From the NCBI RefSeq assembly GCF_022539315.1, contig NC_066315.1:91614990-91678989 (forward strand): a stretch of DNA of 64,000 nucleotides, in the 5' to 3' direction. Position numbers and translations under genes: made by a program. Shown piece by piece: positions 34,961-48,910 of the stretch. Position 1 is the stretch's first letter, and every line of letters starts with the position of its first letter. The stretch comes from Serinus canaria. Its lineage: Eukaryota > Chordata > Aves > Passeriformes > Fringillidae. The notes beneath the pieces were generated by a model. The model had not been told where the DNA came from, searched no databases, and saw only the letters and a list, made by a program, of their open reading frames with translations.

Positions 34961-37900
34961 GTCCAGCATAAGGTCTTGATCTTGGAAGGTGTCAGTCTTT
35001 GATGGCTTCTGAAGAATGGTAGTTTGAACTCAGGTTCTTTTGTCAGATGTCTGCACCTAGACAGGATAATTCTGTGTTAAAGGATGACTCTGTCTACATG
35101 TGGCTCTCTGGCTCCAGTCAATCCCACATGGTCTCAGATGACTATCAAGAAATTCCCTTTGGGGTCTTCCAGCATGAGAGAACGAAAAGCTCAATTAATT
35201 AAAAAAGGTGCAACAGAAATGCTCTTTTTTTTTCCCCCTGGCTAAAATGAGGACCTAGATGACTGTTTTGGGTGTGTCTGCAAATGTGAAAATACCTGCA
35301 AGTTAGGTGAGATTAAGAGCCCATTTACAGTGTCTGTGGATTGTAGCCATTATGAGCTTCTGAATACACACACCATTCTGGCTTTGTGTCAAAGATCTGG
35401 CATGACGTTGCTCTAAGGGGAAAAATGTTCATGCTTGGTTTCTTTGATCCAGATGTGGAAAGATCAGTGCAGGAACCAAGCCTGGCAGCAGCAAAAGGTT
35501 GGGCTCGCAGCAATACTTCCACTTGGCTACATTTGACCTTCCAAATGTCGCTCTTTCAGTATACCCACAAATAATACAAGTATTGCAGGTATTATGTTGC
35601 TAATCAAATTATTACAGCTTTAAGACTGCATCCACAGAAATGGAACAGAAGCAGTGACGATGGCAAACAACTGCAATATTCATTGTTTACATGGGTTTTT
35701 TTCTTATGTGCCAGAAAAGAAGTGTGAGGTTTAAGGGACTTGTTGGAACTTACTTATTCCTTGCATCATCACTTTGACTTTTCTATGCAGGATTACCCCA
35801 TAATGTGCTGAATTCCCACAGGGTCATGGTAGTTTTCTGATAAATGACCACTGGAGTGAGCACTGAATATGCAATTTCCAAGTTACTATCCAAATGTGTA
35901 GTTAAAAACCATTTATAAAATCCTTGCTTATCTTCAGCACAGCCTTTTGTACAACTCTGCAGGATGAAGTAAGCTTCTCAAGTTGACAACATCCTCTAGA
36001 AGAAAAAAAAATGCTCTTGGTCCCCTTGCAAAAAAAAAAAAAGAAAGTTCATTACAATCTCTGAAGTATTAATGAAATAACCTAATCTTGCAATAATTCA
36101 GCTTCTCCATAACTTTTCTAATCACTGATTTTATTGTGATTAAGGATGGCTACCATGCACCCAATAACATGTTTGCATGTGTTCAGCCAGGAGATGTTTC
36201 ACGCTGATCTCAAGCAGCCACTACCTCAAGAACACTGGAATTCCAAGTGAATGATTTTAAATGCAATTTATCTGTTCACAGCCTACGTACAAAACTGTCC
36301 CCAAGGTCTTTCCAAACTGCCCTGTGGTTATGCCCCAAAATATATTTCATGCACCAAATGCAATTCAAATATGCCCAAAAGGACTTGAAGACCAAGATGT
36401 GAGTTCTGATTGAAATAATTCCTCAGGGGAATGTTTGTTGCTAAGAAGTGGCTGAATACCACAGAGATTAATAATCCCAGTACAAAATATTTTTCCATGC
36501 TTTTTCATTCCGCTCATTTATTTAGAACATATGCCAGAGAGCATTAATGTTTAAAAAAGTCTCCACCCACATCCCTGTGCAATGTTCTGCTAAGAAGGGC
36601 CCAAGGTTATTGTAAGTGAAGTCTTCTGACTATGCAGTTAGGTACATTTACATCACTGACTTTCTTCCCTCAAGTGTCCTCTCTACCAAGAGCACAAGCC
36701 TTTTTTTCCAAATGCTCTTACCAGAGATAAAATGAACCTTACAACATGGGAGGTCTTATTTCCAGGAGGAGGGAGAAAGGAGTTTTGTGGCATAGATTAC
36801 CTGAATTACTTTACATGGCTTTATTAGGATGAGATTAATCCATCCTAGAATTGTCTCTTATGCTTCAAAATGTAGGTGACTGGCACAGGTGTGGACATGT
36901 GAGTCCTGGAAAGGTGAATTCTGATGTGTTTTTCAGATGATTTGTGGCTGCTCATTTTTGGGGTGGGAGCCTGCCTACTGTATTGTTTCTCTACTAATGT
37001 GGGGTGGTGGTACAGAATACAGGGACAGCAGCCTGTGTTTTCATTCCATACTAACACTTCTCTGGAAAGGCACTTTTTGTTTCAAGAGCTGGTCTTAGAG
37101 ACCACTGTGGTGCTCCTCTTTCACTGATGTTCCTACAGCTCCCTCTGCCATTTCCCTGGCTCAGTGGGAGCCAGGCAGGACTGCAGTTCTGCATTAAGCA
37201 AGGGAAAACACACAGCAGACAATACCAGTGCAGTTACACAACACAGCAAATTTTTCTGGCTTACCACTATTTTTGTTTCTCCTTTGAGAATATATAAATG
37301 CAGCAAGAGAAAGTGTATCACTTTTTTTGAAAATGAAGGTAAGAAAAAATTGAAATATGATATCACTGAAACATGAAGAATACAAACAAAATGAGACTTC
37401 ATACAACTGTGCAGAGAAAGCAGCTCTTAAAATTACAATGATAATCCCTGAGTCAGATCCAGTACTTGGGTGATTGTTTTAATTAGAACTGACATATATT
37501 TGTTTCTAGATGCTTCAGAAAGTAGTGAAGAAGGGAGATCTTGGCAGAAAGTGTATGTATCAGGAGGCACCTGATGCTTTTGAGCCTGAAGCAAACCTCC
37601 CCCAAACTCTTCAGGGTGTCATTGAAATACACAGATGTAATTATGTGAAGTTGCTGAAGGAATTGATGTCGCAGTAATTAGACAAGTCATTACATCAAGA
37701 AATGAGGAAATAAGACTGACACAGGTAAAAGTGAACACACTGATAATTTAGTGCAGGACTCTAAGAACTTTAAGGTAAGGCTTTATGAGAGGAATAGCAC
37801 CTCGGAGAGAATCAGCAGACCCAGGCTTGCTTTCATCAGTCCATCCAAATTATGGATACAATAAAGAGATGTCAAATGAGCAAACACTGCTGCTGTCTAG

Positions 37901-39329
37901 CCTGGGCTTTCACTCAGCATCTTGCTCCCCAGGCCTCCAAATTCTACAGCCTCTTGGCAGATGTTGTTCCACAGTACCTCAAATGAAGGATAACATGAGT
38001 GAGCCCTTTAGAGCTGGACTTGTCACGTCTCCCATCCCAGTCCACAGAGTACTTCCCATAGTTTCAGGTAACTTTGAACCAGGGCTCCAGGTGGCTTATA
38101 CTTACACCCTGCCTTGAATGAAAATGCCCATGGAGTGCGCTTATTCTACAGTGCCACTGACTTTCCCTTTGCTCTCTTACTTTTTTGAGCTCTGCAGTTA
38201 CTCTTTCCTGGAACTTCTAATGCACCATTTCAGATTTTCCACCCCAAAATTGTCCAGGTTAATATTCTATTATTCATTCTAACATTTGTTATAAGCCAAT
38301 TATTAAAACAAACTTATTCCTCAGGGAAACCTTGGTGGTAATAACATGAGGCAAAGAGGGTTTTTTTACATGTCAGTAAATATTTCAAGAATTATGGTGA
38401 AACTAAACTTTCACACATGACATTCTTACTATAGCAGGGAACTTTAACCACGTACACAGTGCTTAATGATTGTCTTTACAGGTAACATGGGGCTGTTCAT
38501 AACTTTTGAAGAATAAATTATTAGCACATGCTACCTCTTTGCAATTTCTCTTCCCATTAAGAGAACAAACTGAACAAAATTATTTCAGTTTCCCTCTCTT
38601 TCCCTACTTTCTTAAGTCTCCTACTAACTGTGCAATATATTTGAATTACCTTTGGATTCAGTCTTACAATACAATCCTCAGCTGACCTTTTGACCTTCCT
38701 ATTGTGTCACAATAGTCTTAATCTCTGCCTTTTCTGATCACAGATCCCCACCTTGTCTGTCCTTTACCCCTGAAGAGCTGTCACCAGTTTTGCTGAGGAG
38801 TGTTGGGTCACTCTTCAGATCTGCAGGGAGAAAAGAAGCTAACAGGGCCTGGATATTTAATTAAGGCTATGGGGCAGCAGGGCCCTTATGACCATTTAAC
38901 CTGAAGCTAAACTTAGTTGGTCAAAATTGACCAGAAGTGATTTCTGAAATCTTCTTGGCAGCTCTACAGAAATGGAAATTAAAGCTGGTAAAGTTGGTTT
39001 TGGTTACGCTTTTATGAGTTTTATTTGGTGGTGTTTTGGTTTTGTAGGGCTTTCTTCTTTTTCGACAGAGCATGTCCTGTGAAAGTTTTACTGGAAATTT
39101 TTCAACAAATCCCTCCCTCCACAAAAGTGCCGTAATTGGAGGTAGGGGTGAAAATTTGCCCTATTTTTTCTTTTTTTCTTTTCTGCCTTTTACATTTCCC
39201 CACATAACCCAGGTTCCTGATTTTGGCAGTAAAAATGCAAAAATACTAAGTACAGAGATGGAAAACTGGGAAACAAGGATAATCCCAAAGACAGTGGTGA
39301 CCAACTGCCCCAAGTGGCAGCTGAACTCA
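34961..39329. other. AT-rich non-coding stretch
   Basis: No gene or clear repeat is recognised. A-rich runs occur at 36001-36010 and 36030-36042. Open frames stay at or below 110 codons and have no recognisable domain. The part at about 36080-36240 has conserved-element-like texture, but nothing in the sequence proves it. Confidence 0.5.
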
Positions 39330-39790
39330 GCTCATCCCAAGACGAGATGAGGTGCTGCCTTGAAGGTTCTCACAATTGTCCTGATGGCATCGTACCCCCA
39401 CCTGGCACAGGGCAGAGATGGGGAACACACACCAGAGGTGCCAGAGGCAGCAAAAACTCCATTATCCCGTGGCCCTGAACACAGCTTCTTTGGAAGAAAG
39501 CAGCCCCAATTAGCAGCTCGGTGAATTTCCATGGCTGCTCGGCAGCTGCAGTTTCGGGGTGGGATTTTGGGCTGAGCCAGCTCCCCGGAGCTCAGACCCA
39601 GCTCTCCCTCGGAGGTGCTCGGGGAGGGAGTGAGAGGGAGTTTGCACAGCTGCTGCTGGCCCTGGCAAGGCCAGAGCCAGGAGCCAGCAAGCCGCTCAAT
39701 TAAAGGCTTGTCATTGACTCCAGTGGGCTGCAAGTGAGCGCCAGAGCGAATAAAGAGTTTCAGTTCCTGGAGCGGTTCAGCTGGCACCTT
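39330..39790. other. GC-rich, CpG-containing block
   Basis: GC-rich sequence with about ten CpGs at 39500-39780, ending in 'gcaagtgagcgccagagcg'. A 151-aa minus-strand open frame covers most of it but has no recognisable domain and no family match I know. It could be a small CpG island or enhancer. No TATA box or initiator is convincing. Confidence 0.35.
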
Positions 39791-41186
39791 TCACCAGGAA
39801 GGGGCCAATTTTACAGTTTCAAGTAAATAAAGTTTAAAGCAAACAAAGCTGTTTTTCACCAAAACTCTGGATTCTTTGTATGTGAAGAAGTGGAGGCTGC
39901 AATTGCCTGAGAGAAAAACTGACAGCTAAAAGGAGCAGAAGTGGAGCTTGTGAATGAAGAAAGCCGTACGACACATTGCAACTCCCCTAAATCATGCGAG
40001 GAAGCCTCCTGCTGTAATACCTGAGCTAACTCCAAATCTGAGGAGCTTTGTACAGCTGTTAGCACAGCACTCTGCCTGGGACACGTCTCTCCCACCTGAT
40101 GCAGCTGTGCTGCCTCTAGGAAACAAGCTGGTGTTGGTGCTGTGCTGGTGGGACCAGCCCTTGCTCCTTGACGCTCGGCAGACACCCAGCATCATGTCCT
40201 GGTGCTTGCTTGCACACATACTTGACCCAGTTTGATGCCATACTTTGGAATTTAAATCTGTGCATAATCCATATACAGGCCCTAGACTGACAGGAGAATA
40301 CAGCAAATAAGCCTTTGAGCAGCTAACCTGATAGCTTTTCTTTGAGGTTTTTTTTGTTAGGGTTTTTTTTTTTAACTGTAATTTCACTAAATGCACTTTT
40401 CCATTACAGTCACACCAAATGCACTGCATAATTTGAAGAGCAGCATTTGTGTGCCTCTACTATGCAAAGCAGAAAGACTGATACATGGATTTCTTTGGGA
40501 CATTTCTCACGTTCCCATGAGATTCCATCATAAGAAAGGTGCAAAAGGGAGCTATAATTAACCATTTGGAAGTCTGTGATGTTTTCACAAGGAAATAACA
40601 ATTTCCTCTTCTTCAGCTTACAGTATGTTAAGTATTTAGTAAATAGTCTGGAAGGAGACTCCTTCAAAGATTTCCATTACTTAACACCTACTGTTTCAAC
40701 TATTCCTAAACTGTTGTAATAGTGCAAGCTAAAGGAATTTCAGATATACTGATGTCAGTTTTTGTTCCATTCCCTTCCCCTCACCCCATGCACTCTCCTT
40801 TTGGAGAATTCCTCCAAAAACACAACACCAGTAATAATCAGAACGTTGAATTTCTGACAAATGCCATCTGCTGATTTCTTTTTTTTTTTCCTCCCCAGAA
40901 GACAAGATTTTGGATAGGGCTAGTAAGTACTTTAGCTTCTTCTACTTTATGGTACCAAAATAATCACCATGGCAACTCTTTAAGGGCAGTCTTCCAAACA
41001 GATTTTTTTATTGTGAATGCAAGAACTCAACAGCACTCTCTAGCAAGAAACAAGACGACATCTATTGCAGGTTATTTTGGTACAATGCATGGATGATGAC
41101 TAATAGACACAGGCATGTCTGTCTGAACTTTTTCAGTTATCCCTAATACTTTAGGTTGCCATATTTATAGGTGGTGGAGGATGCAA
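39791..41186. other. non-coding stretch
   Basis: No gene or transposon is recognised. Overlapping open frames at 39856-40429 (109 and 145 aa minus, 93 aa plus) lie on both strands without domains. Confidence 0.45.
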
Positions 41187-41209
41187 GGGTGGGGGAGGGA
41201 GGGAGGGAG
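41187..41209 (+). other. G-quadruplex motif
   Basis: Four or more G-runs of three or longer separated by single A (or T) bases: 'gggtgggggagggagggagg' at the core. This fits the canonical G4 pattern with very short loops. It lies about 280 bp before the GGGAA array, in the same strand sense. Confidence 0.8.
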
Positions 41210-41487
41210 AAGCCATCATCAGTATTAGGCTTACACAGATTATGTTGTAATTGCCTTTCCTGAATACATTTTTATTGGCCACTGATGGCTGTAAGAGAAG
41301 AAAGGCAGAGAAACAGCACAAATAGTAGGGCAAGGATGCACTACACTAGAAGGAGGCTCAGATTCTTTTGAGATAATAACTGAAGGTTTTGGCACATTGT
41401 TTTTCTCCTTCCCTTCCTTTCTTATTTCTTCTTTCTTAGCAAAACAATGAAAGTAAGGAAGATTGCCAAAACTATTGTTTGTCATGC
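41210..41487. other. spacer before GGGAA array
   Basis: Short non-coding stretch without recognisable features. Confidence 0.5.
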
Positions 41488-41809
41488 TGGGGGAAGGGAA
41501 GGGAAGGGAAGGGAAGGGAAGGGAAGGGAAGGGAAGGGAAGGGAAGGGAAGGGAAGGGAAGGGAAGGGAAGGGAAGGGAAGGGAAGGGGAAGGGAAGGGA
41601 AGGGAAGGGAAGGGAGGAGGAAGGGAAGGGAAGGGAAGGGAAGGGAAGGGAAGGGAAGGGAAGGGAAGGGAAGGGAAGGGAAGGGAAGGGAAGGAAGGGA
41701 AGGGAAGGGAAGGGAAGGGAAGGGAAGGGAAGGAAGGGAAGGGAAGGGAAGGGAAGGGAAGGGAAGGGAAGGGAAGGGAAGGGAAGGGAAGGGAAGGGAA
41801 GGGAAGGGA
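41488..41809 (+). repeat. (GGGAA)n pentanucleotide array, about 64 units
   Basis: About 320 bp of nearly perfect GGGAA on the plus strand. There are only a few interruptions: an extra G near 41587, a GGAGGA variant near 41615, and single-G losses near 41693 and 41732. Every four consecutive units satisfy the G-quadruplex rule (GGG with AA loops), and the purine purity also allows triplex DNA. Open frames of 115-126 aa in three plus frames and one minus frame, reading GREGK or LPFPS repeats, are products of the array and not genes. Array length may vary between individuals and may be mis-sized in the assembly. Confidence 0.98.
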
Positions 41810-44800
41810 TCTTCTGCATGGTGAGGAAGACGGGCCAGGATAAATGCTAAATTATTAATCCTAAAACAGTCATGATAGTATATTCCAGGTATGTTTTTTT
41901 TTTACTCAGGTGTTGGTTGGAATTATCAGGTATAATTTGTACAAACCCCAGAATTTTGAAAACCAGCCAGCATTGCTGTTATGTAGTTGTGTAAGAGGTT
42001 ATATATGGTACTTGCTTTGCATTTCGCAAATGGTTCTCACTTAAACATTCATTTAGCACGATTACTTAAGTGAACCATATAAGGCTATTCCTTGGAGCTG
42101 CAAAATTAACTTGTTATAGTGATGCACTATGCCAAAAGCTAATTTAGGATCTACTTAGGAATTTATAACATTTATTTACCATGCCATTTGAATAAGGCAA
42201 CTTTGCTGACAACTCTTAGCTGGCCACAACTTTTATATCATGCTGTATCTCATCTACTGTTCCTGAACATTTATTTTTCTGTTATGCACTGTTGCCCCAT
42301 TCTTCTCAATGCAAAGTGAGATGACAAGAAACCGAAGCAGAAACCCACTGAACCTTGTGAAAAGTGTCCTTTTCTGCATGAATGAGAGGAGGACTTTGGA
42401 CTTTTGGGAGTTGTGCTTTAATTGAATTGAGCATTGAAGGAAATACAGAGGATTTTTCCCACTCTCCCTCTGATTTGAAGAGATCAGAGACACAAACCAG
42501 GGAATGTTTGTCTCCTTTTTGTCAATTCAACCAGAGGAGAATGGAAATAATATTGAAGGATTTCCTACCTGCAATGTCATGCTTGGAGATAACATCCTGG
42601 AAGGTTACTTAAATATACACATGCATTACACAGCAGGTGCTCTTCCACAGGTGTAAGATATCCCACAGGTTTTGTTTGTGAGCTTTCCCTGTCTCAACTG
42701 CATAGCAAATTGGTTATGAAGTGAGACATGAGGTAGGGCAGACTTACTCATTCAGTGAAGCAAGTTTTGCAATCACTAAAGCTTGCAAGGGTTCCTTGGA
42801 AGAAGGGAGTGAATAGAGGCAGGGGAAAGCTTCGGTGTTTCTTTCTGTTCAGCCAGTTCAAAAGTTGGCTCACTGGCTTATGCTCAGTCAAATGAGGGAA
42901 GCAAATCCAGGAGAGCTCCCTCTAGCCAGGCTATGATGCTGTTTATTTGTCTCAAGAGAACCTGAGATCACAGCCTGTCCTGTTGTCTCTTTTTATATCT
43001 CATTTTCTGTGCAACCAGCCTTTGTGCAGAAAGCTCCCTGTGCTGCTCTTCGGTGCTAGCTTCAGCTATCTCCTCAATCCCAGCTCTTTTCCACTTTAGC
43101 ACTGTAACAATCCTCACACAACAAGAAAAATAACGAGGGGAAAAGTTAATTTGTGTCTCATTGTAGATACTAATTGCAGAATTCGTCTTCTTTCTTTTCC
43201 CCCTTTTCTCCCCTTTGCTGACGCACATGCTCTATAATAAGCTCTGTTACTTGGAGCCTGTAAGCCTCTGTAGTAAGCTGAAACTGCTACTATATTTACT
43301 CACTTTCCACATTTAGACAAAGGCTATTTTTAACCAGAGTTCTATTTGCGGGGGCTGCCAACGTCACTTAATGTTCACATGCATCTTGGGCATCATATGC
43401 TTGTTATTTTTATTTACTGTGCCTGTGCCAGGTCTGCTTTTTTTATGGGAAGAAAGAATGAGAATGCTTCTTCAGGCCAGTTCTTGAAAGCTCTTTTGTA
43501 CAATAGCAGATACACAGATAGGCACAGAAAAAGCAACTCAGCAGTAGATTTGGCAAACCTGCTTTTTAATGGCTGGCATTTTTTACCTCTTGGTCTAGTC
43601 ACAAAGCTGTGTTCTTAGTCCCACTGCATTTGTTAAAGGTGAAGATGTTTCAGAGGTATGTTAATTATTCTGGTGTCTCCTGGAGGAGCCATGAGCTCTT
43701 ATTCCGTGATTAAGGATGCTGGGGATCAGGAAATTATTATGATTTCAGTACTGCTACCAGGTAGTTAAAATAGATGATGTGTAAATAATCAGTGCTTTTC
43801 TGATCCTCCTTGCTAATAGGTGCATGCTTTGGAACTTGAATGCAACAGATGTTATTTTCAGATAATTAGTTCAGATTTTCAGGGTAAGAGTCTCCTGAAA
43901 ACGCTGAAAGTACTGTGGTGCAGCCATAAATCAAGCCTGTAAATCAGGGCCTGTACACAGTGTTTTCTGCACGGGTTTCCCTGCATTGCTCCAGTGACCT
44001 GAACTTGACCCAAGGGAATTGCCCTTTACAGAGGTTTGGAACACTTCATTCAGCATGCTGACTCAGGACGCCTGATTCACTTGATATTGCCATCATCATA
44101 TGCCCAGGATTTTGGGATACCCACTATCCACATGCTTTTGTAGGGAATAGGTTATTCTCTACACACTAAGTGGCATCTTTAGTCACACTAAATGATGAAT
44201 TCCTAGGGGAAAATCCTTTAACACTTTGCTGTCAGCATACTTAACTGGGAAGTTTTAGCAGGAAATTAAGCTACAGAAGAAAGCTACAACAGAACATCCT
44301 AAGGTGGATTTTGTTAAAGTTTGAAATGTTCTGGAAAACTTACAGGTTTGGTTTGGTTTTTTTTTCTAAAATCTCTCCCAGTATTTCCCACTCTCAGCAT
44401 TAATTCCCTTTTCAGACTGATTTCAACATGAAAGAGACTTACCAAGCCTCCCATAAGTCAAGATTTCTGTGTGCTGATCATAACAGAATAAAATATTTTA
44501 CTTTTTCCTGTAAAGAATTTTTGCAGTGCTGTTTCTTTCCCCACTACAGTGAACGCTTTCCTTTTCTTTACATAACTTCTAGTTGTTGGTAAAATAAAGT
44601 CTGGGCTTTAAAATCAAAACTGCTAATTTCACATCTGTGCTTCCAGAACTGGGCAGTGAAATCCTCACTAAGTCATGGGCAGGTGTTCAGACGCAGTGGG
44701 AACTGCACATGCTTAATGCTCTATGGGTTAATCCATTTACTTAGGTGACTAAACATGAATGAGTATACATACCTGCCTTTAGAGGCCTTTATTTAAAAAC

Positions 44801-47800
44801 ATGTCAGCCTAATGATATTACCCTATGTGGGGTTCTTTCCACAGGAAATTATTTTTCTACTGATATATGATGCCTTTTTTTTTTTTTTTTTTAAATGGTT
44901 TGTAGACTAAAAACCTTAAACTAAATGCCAGGAAAAGGAAGGATGTTAAAAAACCCAACAAAACACCATATAACTGTACACCTTTTATTAAAAACTGTGT
45001 TATGAAAAGCTTGTCTTTTTCAGTCCCCTTCAGTTCCTGCTAGGATTTAAATTTACCCTTAGACAATAAAGTGGATTCTGGACCTAAGGGTCACCCCAGG
45101 CCTGTGCAGTGCGTGATATCTGCGTGGCTCTCTTGCTGTCTCATGGTTCCTGCTAGTGGGGCACAGTAGCAAGGGTAACTGCTGATCTGGCTTCTGGAGA
45201 TGAGAAATCACATTCAAATTTTTTTGTTATAACTTCTGGCCCTTTGCTGGGTGCGTAATTGTAAACAATCTGTCCCACGTGTAGCGTCTCTGATACCCCC
45301 TGCCACATGACAGCTAAAATTGCATGAGAAAGAGCATATGTAAGCATGCTTTTGGAGGCAGAACCCATCTTGCCTTTGTCATGCCACCAGCATGTGATGG
45401 GCACATGGCTCACCAGTGACACAGGGCCAGTGGCTGTGCATATCAGGGGCAGAGGTGAGCTCATCTGTATTTTCAAGGTAAATCCAGTGGCTATGTTGCA
45501 CCGATAAAGGAACGAGGACAACAGGAACATGTCTAATTAAAAGAGCCAGTAGTGTTTGCTGCCACAAGTTACAAGTAGCAATAACTTTGCTTCAGGTGAA
45601 CTGGCATAATCCTCATCTTTCTTCCACAAAAGTACTTTCTCCAATGTTTTTACTGCTGTGCTCAGGCAAGTTTTTGTAGTGTATGCAAAGACATGGTATG
45701 TTTATGCATGTGGGAATGGGTGTTTTCCTGTCTGTTCTCCAGAAGGGAAAGGGTGGGTGTGAAGGAGTCTGTAGAGATCAGGAAGCTTCAGTGGCATCCT
45801 CTCACTGCTCTGTGTGATACAATTTTCTATCTCTCCCCAGCAAACTTTGCAATTTATAGTAATACTGAACTTACTCCGTGGCCACAAATGGCAGGCAGAT
45901 TACTGAAAAAGAAAACAGACTCATGAGAGAGCCTCAGCTGCCTGCTGACAATATATCTGATTTTCTACTATATCAAGTATTTGCACTAGACTGTGTCAGG
46001 AGGGCACTAATCAAAAGCAAAGGGAATCTTTTTAATCTGAAGAGTCAGTGTGGAGGGGAGGCAACGGGTTAAGCATTACAAGAGTTTAAGCCGACAGCCA
46101 GCCCTTGTGCTCTGCTGCTTCACAGAGGTTTCCCTTTGATGGAAAATATTTCAGTGACAGAAGACACTGGCAGCTGAGGTAATACACTGCTGCTGCAGGA
46201 ACCTTGTGCTTGCCAGGGAAAGTCAATGGGTGAGACAGTTCTGAGAACAGCAGTGGCCTGCTTCTGTCCCCTGCCATGCACGGCTCGTGTGAGAGCGCGT
46301 GCTGCAGGACTGCTGGGGTGGATTGTGCTGGGAAATGCTTCAGATCAGGGCAAATTTGGATTGTTTACCTGTTGCTACAATGAAGAGCCTTTCTGAGGCA
46401 TGATAAGCAGTCCCTTGTGTTATTCACTATGGAGAAGAGCACCAGAACAATGCCCATGGATCATTTCAGTCAAACTTGAGCCTTCAGAGCAGATGTTTTA
46501 CTGCTTTCCCCATTGATTCTTGCTTCATTCAAGATCTATATACATGAGTACATTGTAGCTTAATGCATGAGTTGTCAGGAGACAACACTCAAAACCTGTA
46601 GCACCAGTTCCATTTCATGTGACCGATCAAACTTGTCACCCTGTCAACATCCTTTGTTGTAAGAAGAGCGTTTCGTTTGTAATGTTTGAAATGTTCATTA
46701 TGGTTTGCCAGAGCACACTGAGGTCCAAAGCCCCAAAACTGAGCCCCAGACCTGAAAGCTGTGCTAACTACCTTTTGTAAGCTGTGAGCCTGTGCTGTTC
46801 GAGCAGTGTAAGAAACATTGCTGGCAGTACAGGAACATGTACACAAACAGTTCACCCTTGGGGCTCTGGTATATTTAGGTACACAAAGGATTTGGGGTGG
46901 TATGGGAGAGATGTAAGGCTTTTTTTACCTCACACTAATCTCTTATTAAGTAAAAAGAAATTGACAAATTACCCTCTTTCAATCCAAAAAGAGGTTACAT
47001 TATTGATAGGCAAACCAACAGACTGGAAATTTTTGGTAGAAACGACTGTAGTCACTAAAATAATTGGCATTTTTTCAGAGCAGTTGAACTAACTTTTCCT
47101 TTTCTATTGAATTCCAGTACTTAGTGGCTTTGAGGAAGCATTACAATCCAGGCATGTGAATTCAGAAGCCATTTTACTTGGAGAGTATAATTGGTGCTTT
47201 TCAAATTCACAATATTTTGTGTGGAAAAATCTTGCAGAAGAAACAAGACAGTAAACCACTATTTAAAAAAAAAAATTCAGATTATTTGACATACCCTGTT
47301 TTAGGAGTTTCAGAGATGGGTTTGAGGTGGCTTATGTTCTAAAGAAAAAGACTATTTGTACCATTTGGATTTGGACATGGTTAGAAATGAATATTAGAAT
47401 CTACATGAATATTAGAATCTAGGCTTACAAGCAGGGTAAAGGCAGCATGAGCTGCCATGGAAGGAAGTCGTGAATCCAGGCCCTTCATTTCCAGGCATTT
47501 CTAAGCGTTGCTTTTCTTCAGAGAGAGAGACAGAGAGAGTAAGCTGGCATTCAGCCCTCAGTCTTCATTCAAACCAAATTCCAGTTGCAATATTGCCAAC
47601 TCTAACTGTTAAAAAATCAGGAGAATGAAAAAAAAAAATTTGTATATTTCTGTTTGCCGTCTGGTGTTTGAGACTTAATATGGGTTATGTTTCCAGGCTT
47701 TTCTCTGCAACCAGAAGAGATCAAAACTCTGGGGATAAGAAGTTGCAGGAAGAATGAGATTGTCACAAAGCACTTGACTCCAAAACCAGTGCTTGAATTG

Positions 47801-48660
47801 AAATCCTAAATATTAGGAGATCCACACTATAAAATCCCATGTGTCAGAACACATTACAATAAGCTTGCTGGACTTTTATTGAACAACAATTGTGAAAGGA
47901 CACCAAGAATAATTTTGCTGTAGTCCATATTACTGAACATACTCTCAACAAGAGTTAAAAAAATATATTTTTTAAGAATTAGAAGTTTCAAAAAAAGAGC
48001 TTTTATTCCCTGATCTGGCTTTTATAGAGACCTGTCAGTGAATATGCAGATTTCAGTGTTCCTGACATTGGGTTCTCTGTATGCCACGTGTCTGTCCCCT
48101 GGAATAGGCTGTATCAAAAGAACAAGCCAGGATAAATTTGTTATGTCCTGTGAATCCATCCAGCCCAAATCTCCTGACACATAAACAACACCAGGTCCAA
48201 ACATCTTGTCACATCTGCTTTGTACACCAAACAGCTGGGTGCACAGATGCTTTGGTCTACTGGAGCATCTCAGGCTGAGTGCATTCTTCTGTGCGCTTAG
48301 TTATTTGTTGTAATTGGTTTCGATGATTTGACTTAAATTGCTTCGCATCTAGCTGGAGTACAGGTACTTTTGTGGCTGATTGTGAGCTGCAAAAGGTGCA
48401 TGAGAAGCAACAGTGGTCACCTAAAACTTCTGGGTGAGAGTTCACCACAAGCAGGCCCTGAGTTTAAGGAGGCTGACTTCAGAAGCAGAGGCATTTCTCT
48501 GGGAGCTAGAAAAGACACTTCATCACATGCAATAAGGCCCTGCCCCCCGGAGAGCAGTGGAAAATCACACTTAGAAACACACAAACAGTTTCTGGGGAAG
48601 GAAGTGAAAGCTAAACAGCTAAATACATAACTCTTTGTATACCTTATGTATAGATCAGAC
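41810..48660. other. AT-rich non-coding stretch
   Basis: No gene is recognised. An 18-T run lies at 44875-44892. A tandem duplication of 'atgaatattagaatcta' with an 18-bp period lies at 47387-47421. Open frames up to 125 aa (45153-45530 minus) show no domain. Confidence 0.5.
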
Positions 48661-48716
48661 ATATTTATATACACACATATATACATAGATAGATATATAT
48701 ATATTACATACATATG
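48661..48716. repeat. AT-rich low-complexity tract
   Basis: Mixed TA, CATA and GATA units (for example 'atagatagatatatatat'). No coding potential. Confidence 0.8.
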
Positions 48717-48790
48717 TATTTTTTAATGACTGATAGAGCTTCTTATTGATTTGAGCCTGCCCTTCCTCCCTAAATCCATTCTGTCATGCT

Positions 48791-48910
48791 ACCACACCAC
48801 ACCACACCACACCACACCACACCACACCACACCACACCACACCACACCACACCACACCACACCACACCACACCACACCACACCACACCACACCACACCAC
48901 ACCACACCAC
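48791..48910 (+). repeat. (ACCAC)24 microsatellite, uninterrupted
   Basis: Exactly 120 bp of ACCAC with no interruption. Flanks are 'tctgtcatgct' and 'aaatttactctc'. Open frames on both strands here (THHTTPH-like and GVVWC-like) are repeat products. Perfect purity indicates a young or rapidly turning-over array. There are no spacers, so it is not a CRISPR array. Confidence 0.98.

Noticed and set aside
37155..37180. 'ggctcagtgggagcc' resembling a tRNA A-box
   Set aside because: No B-box or acceptor stem partner follows.
39332..39787. 151-aa minus-strand open frame
   Set aside because: No domain or family recognised; explained by the GC-rich composition.
41447..41850. Open frames of 115-126 aa reading GREGK or LPFPS repeats
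   Set aside because: They are products of the GGGAA array in every frame; no unique protein part is attached.
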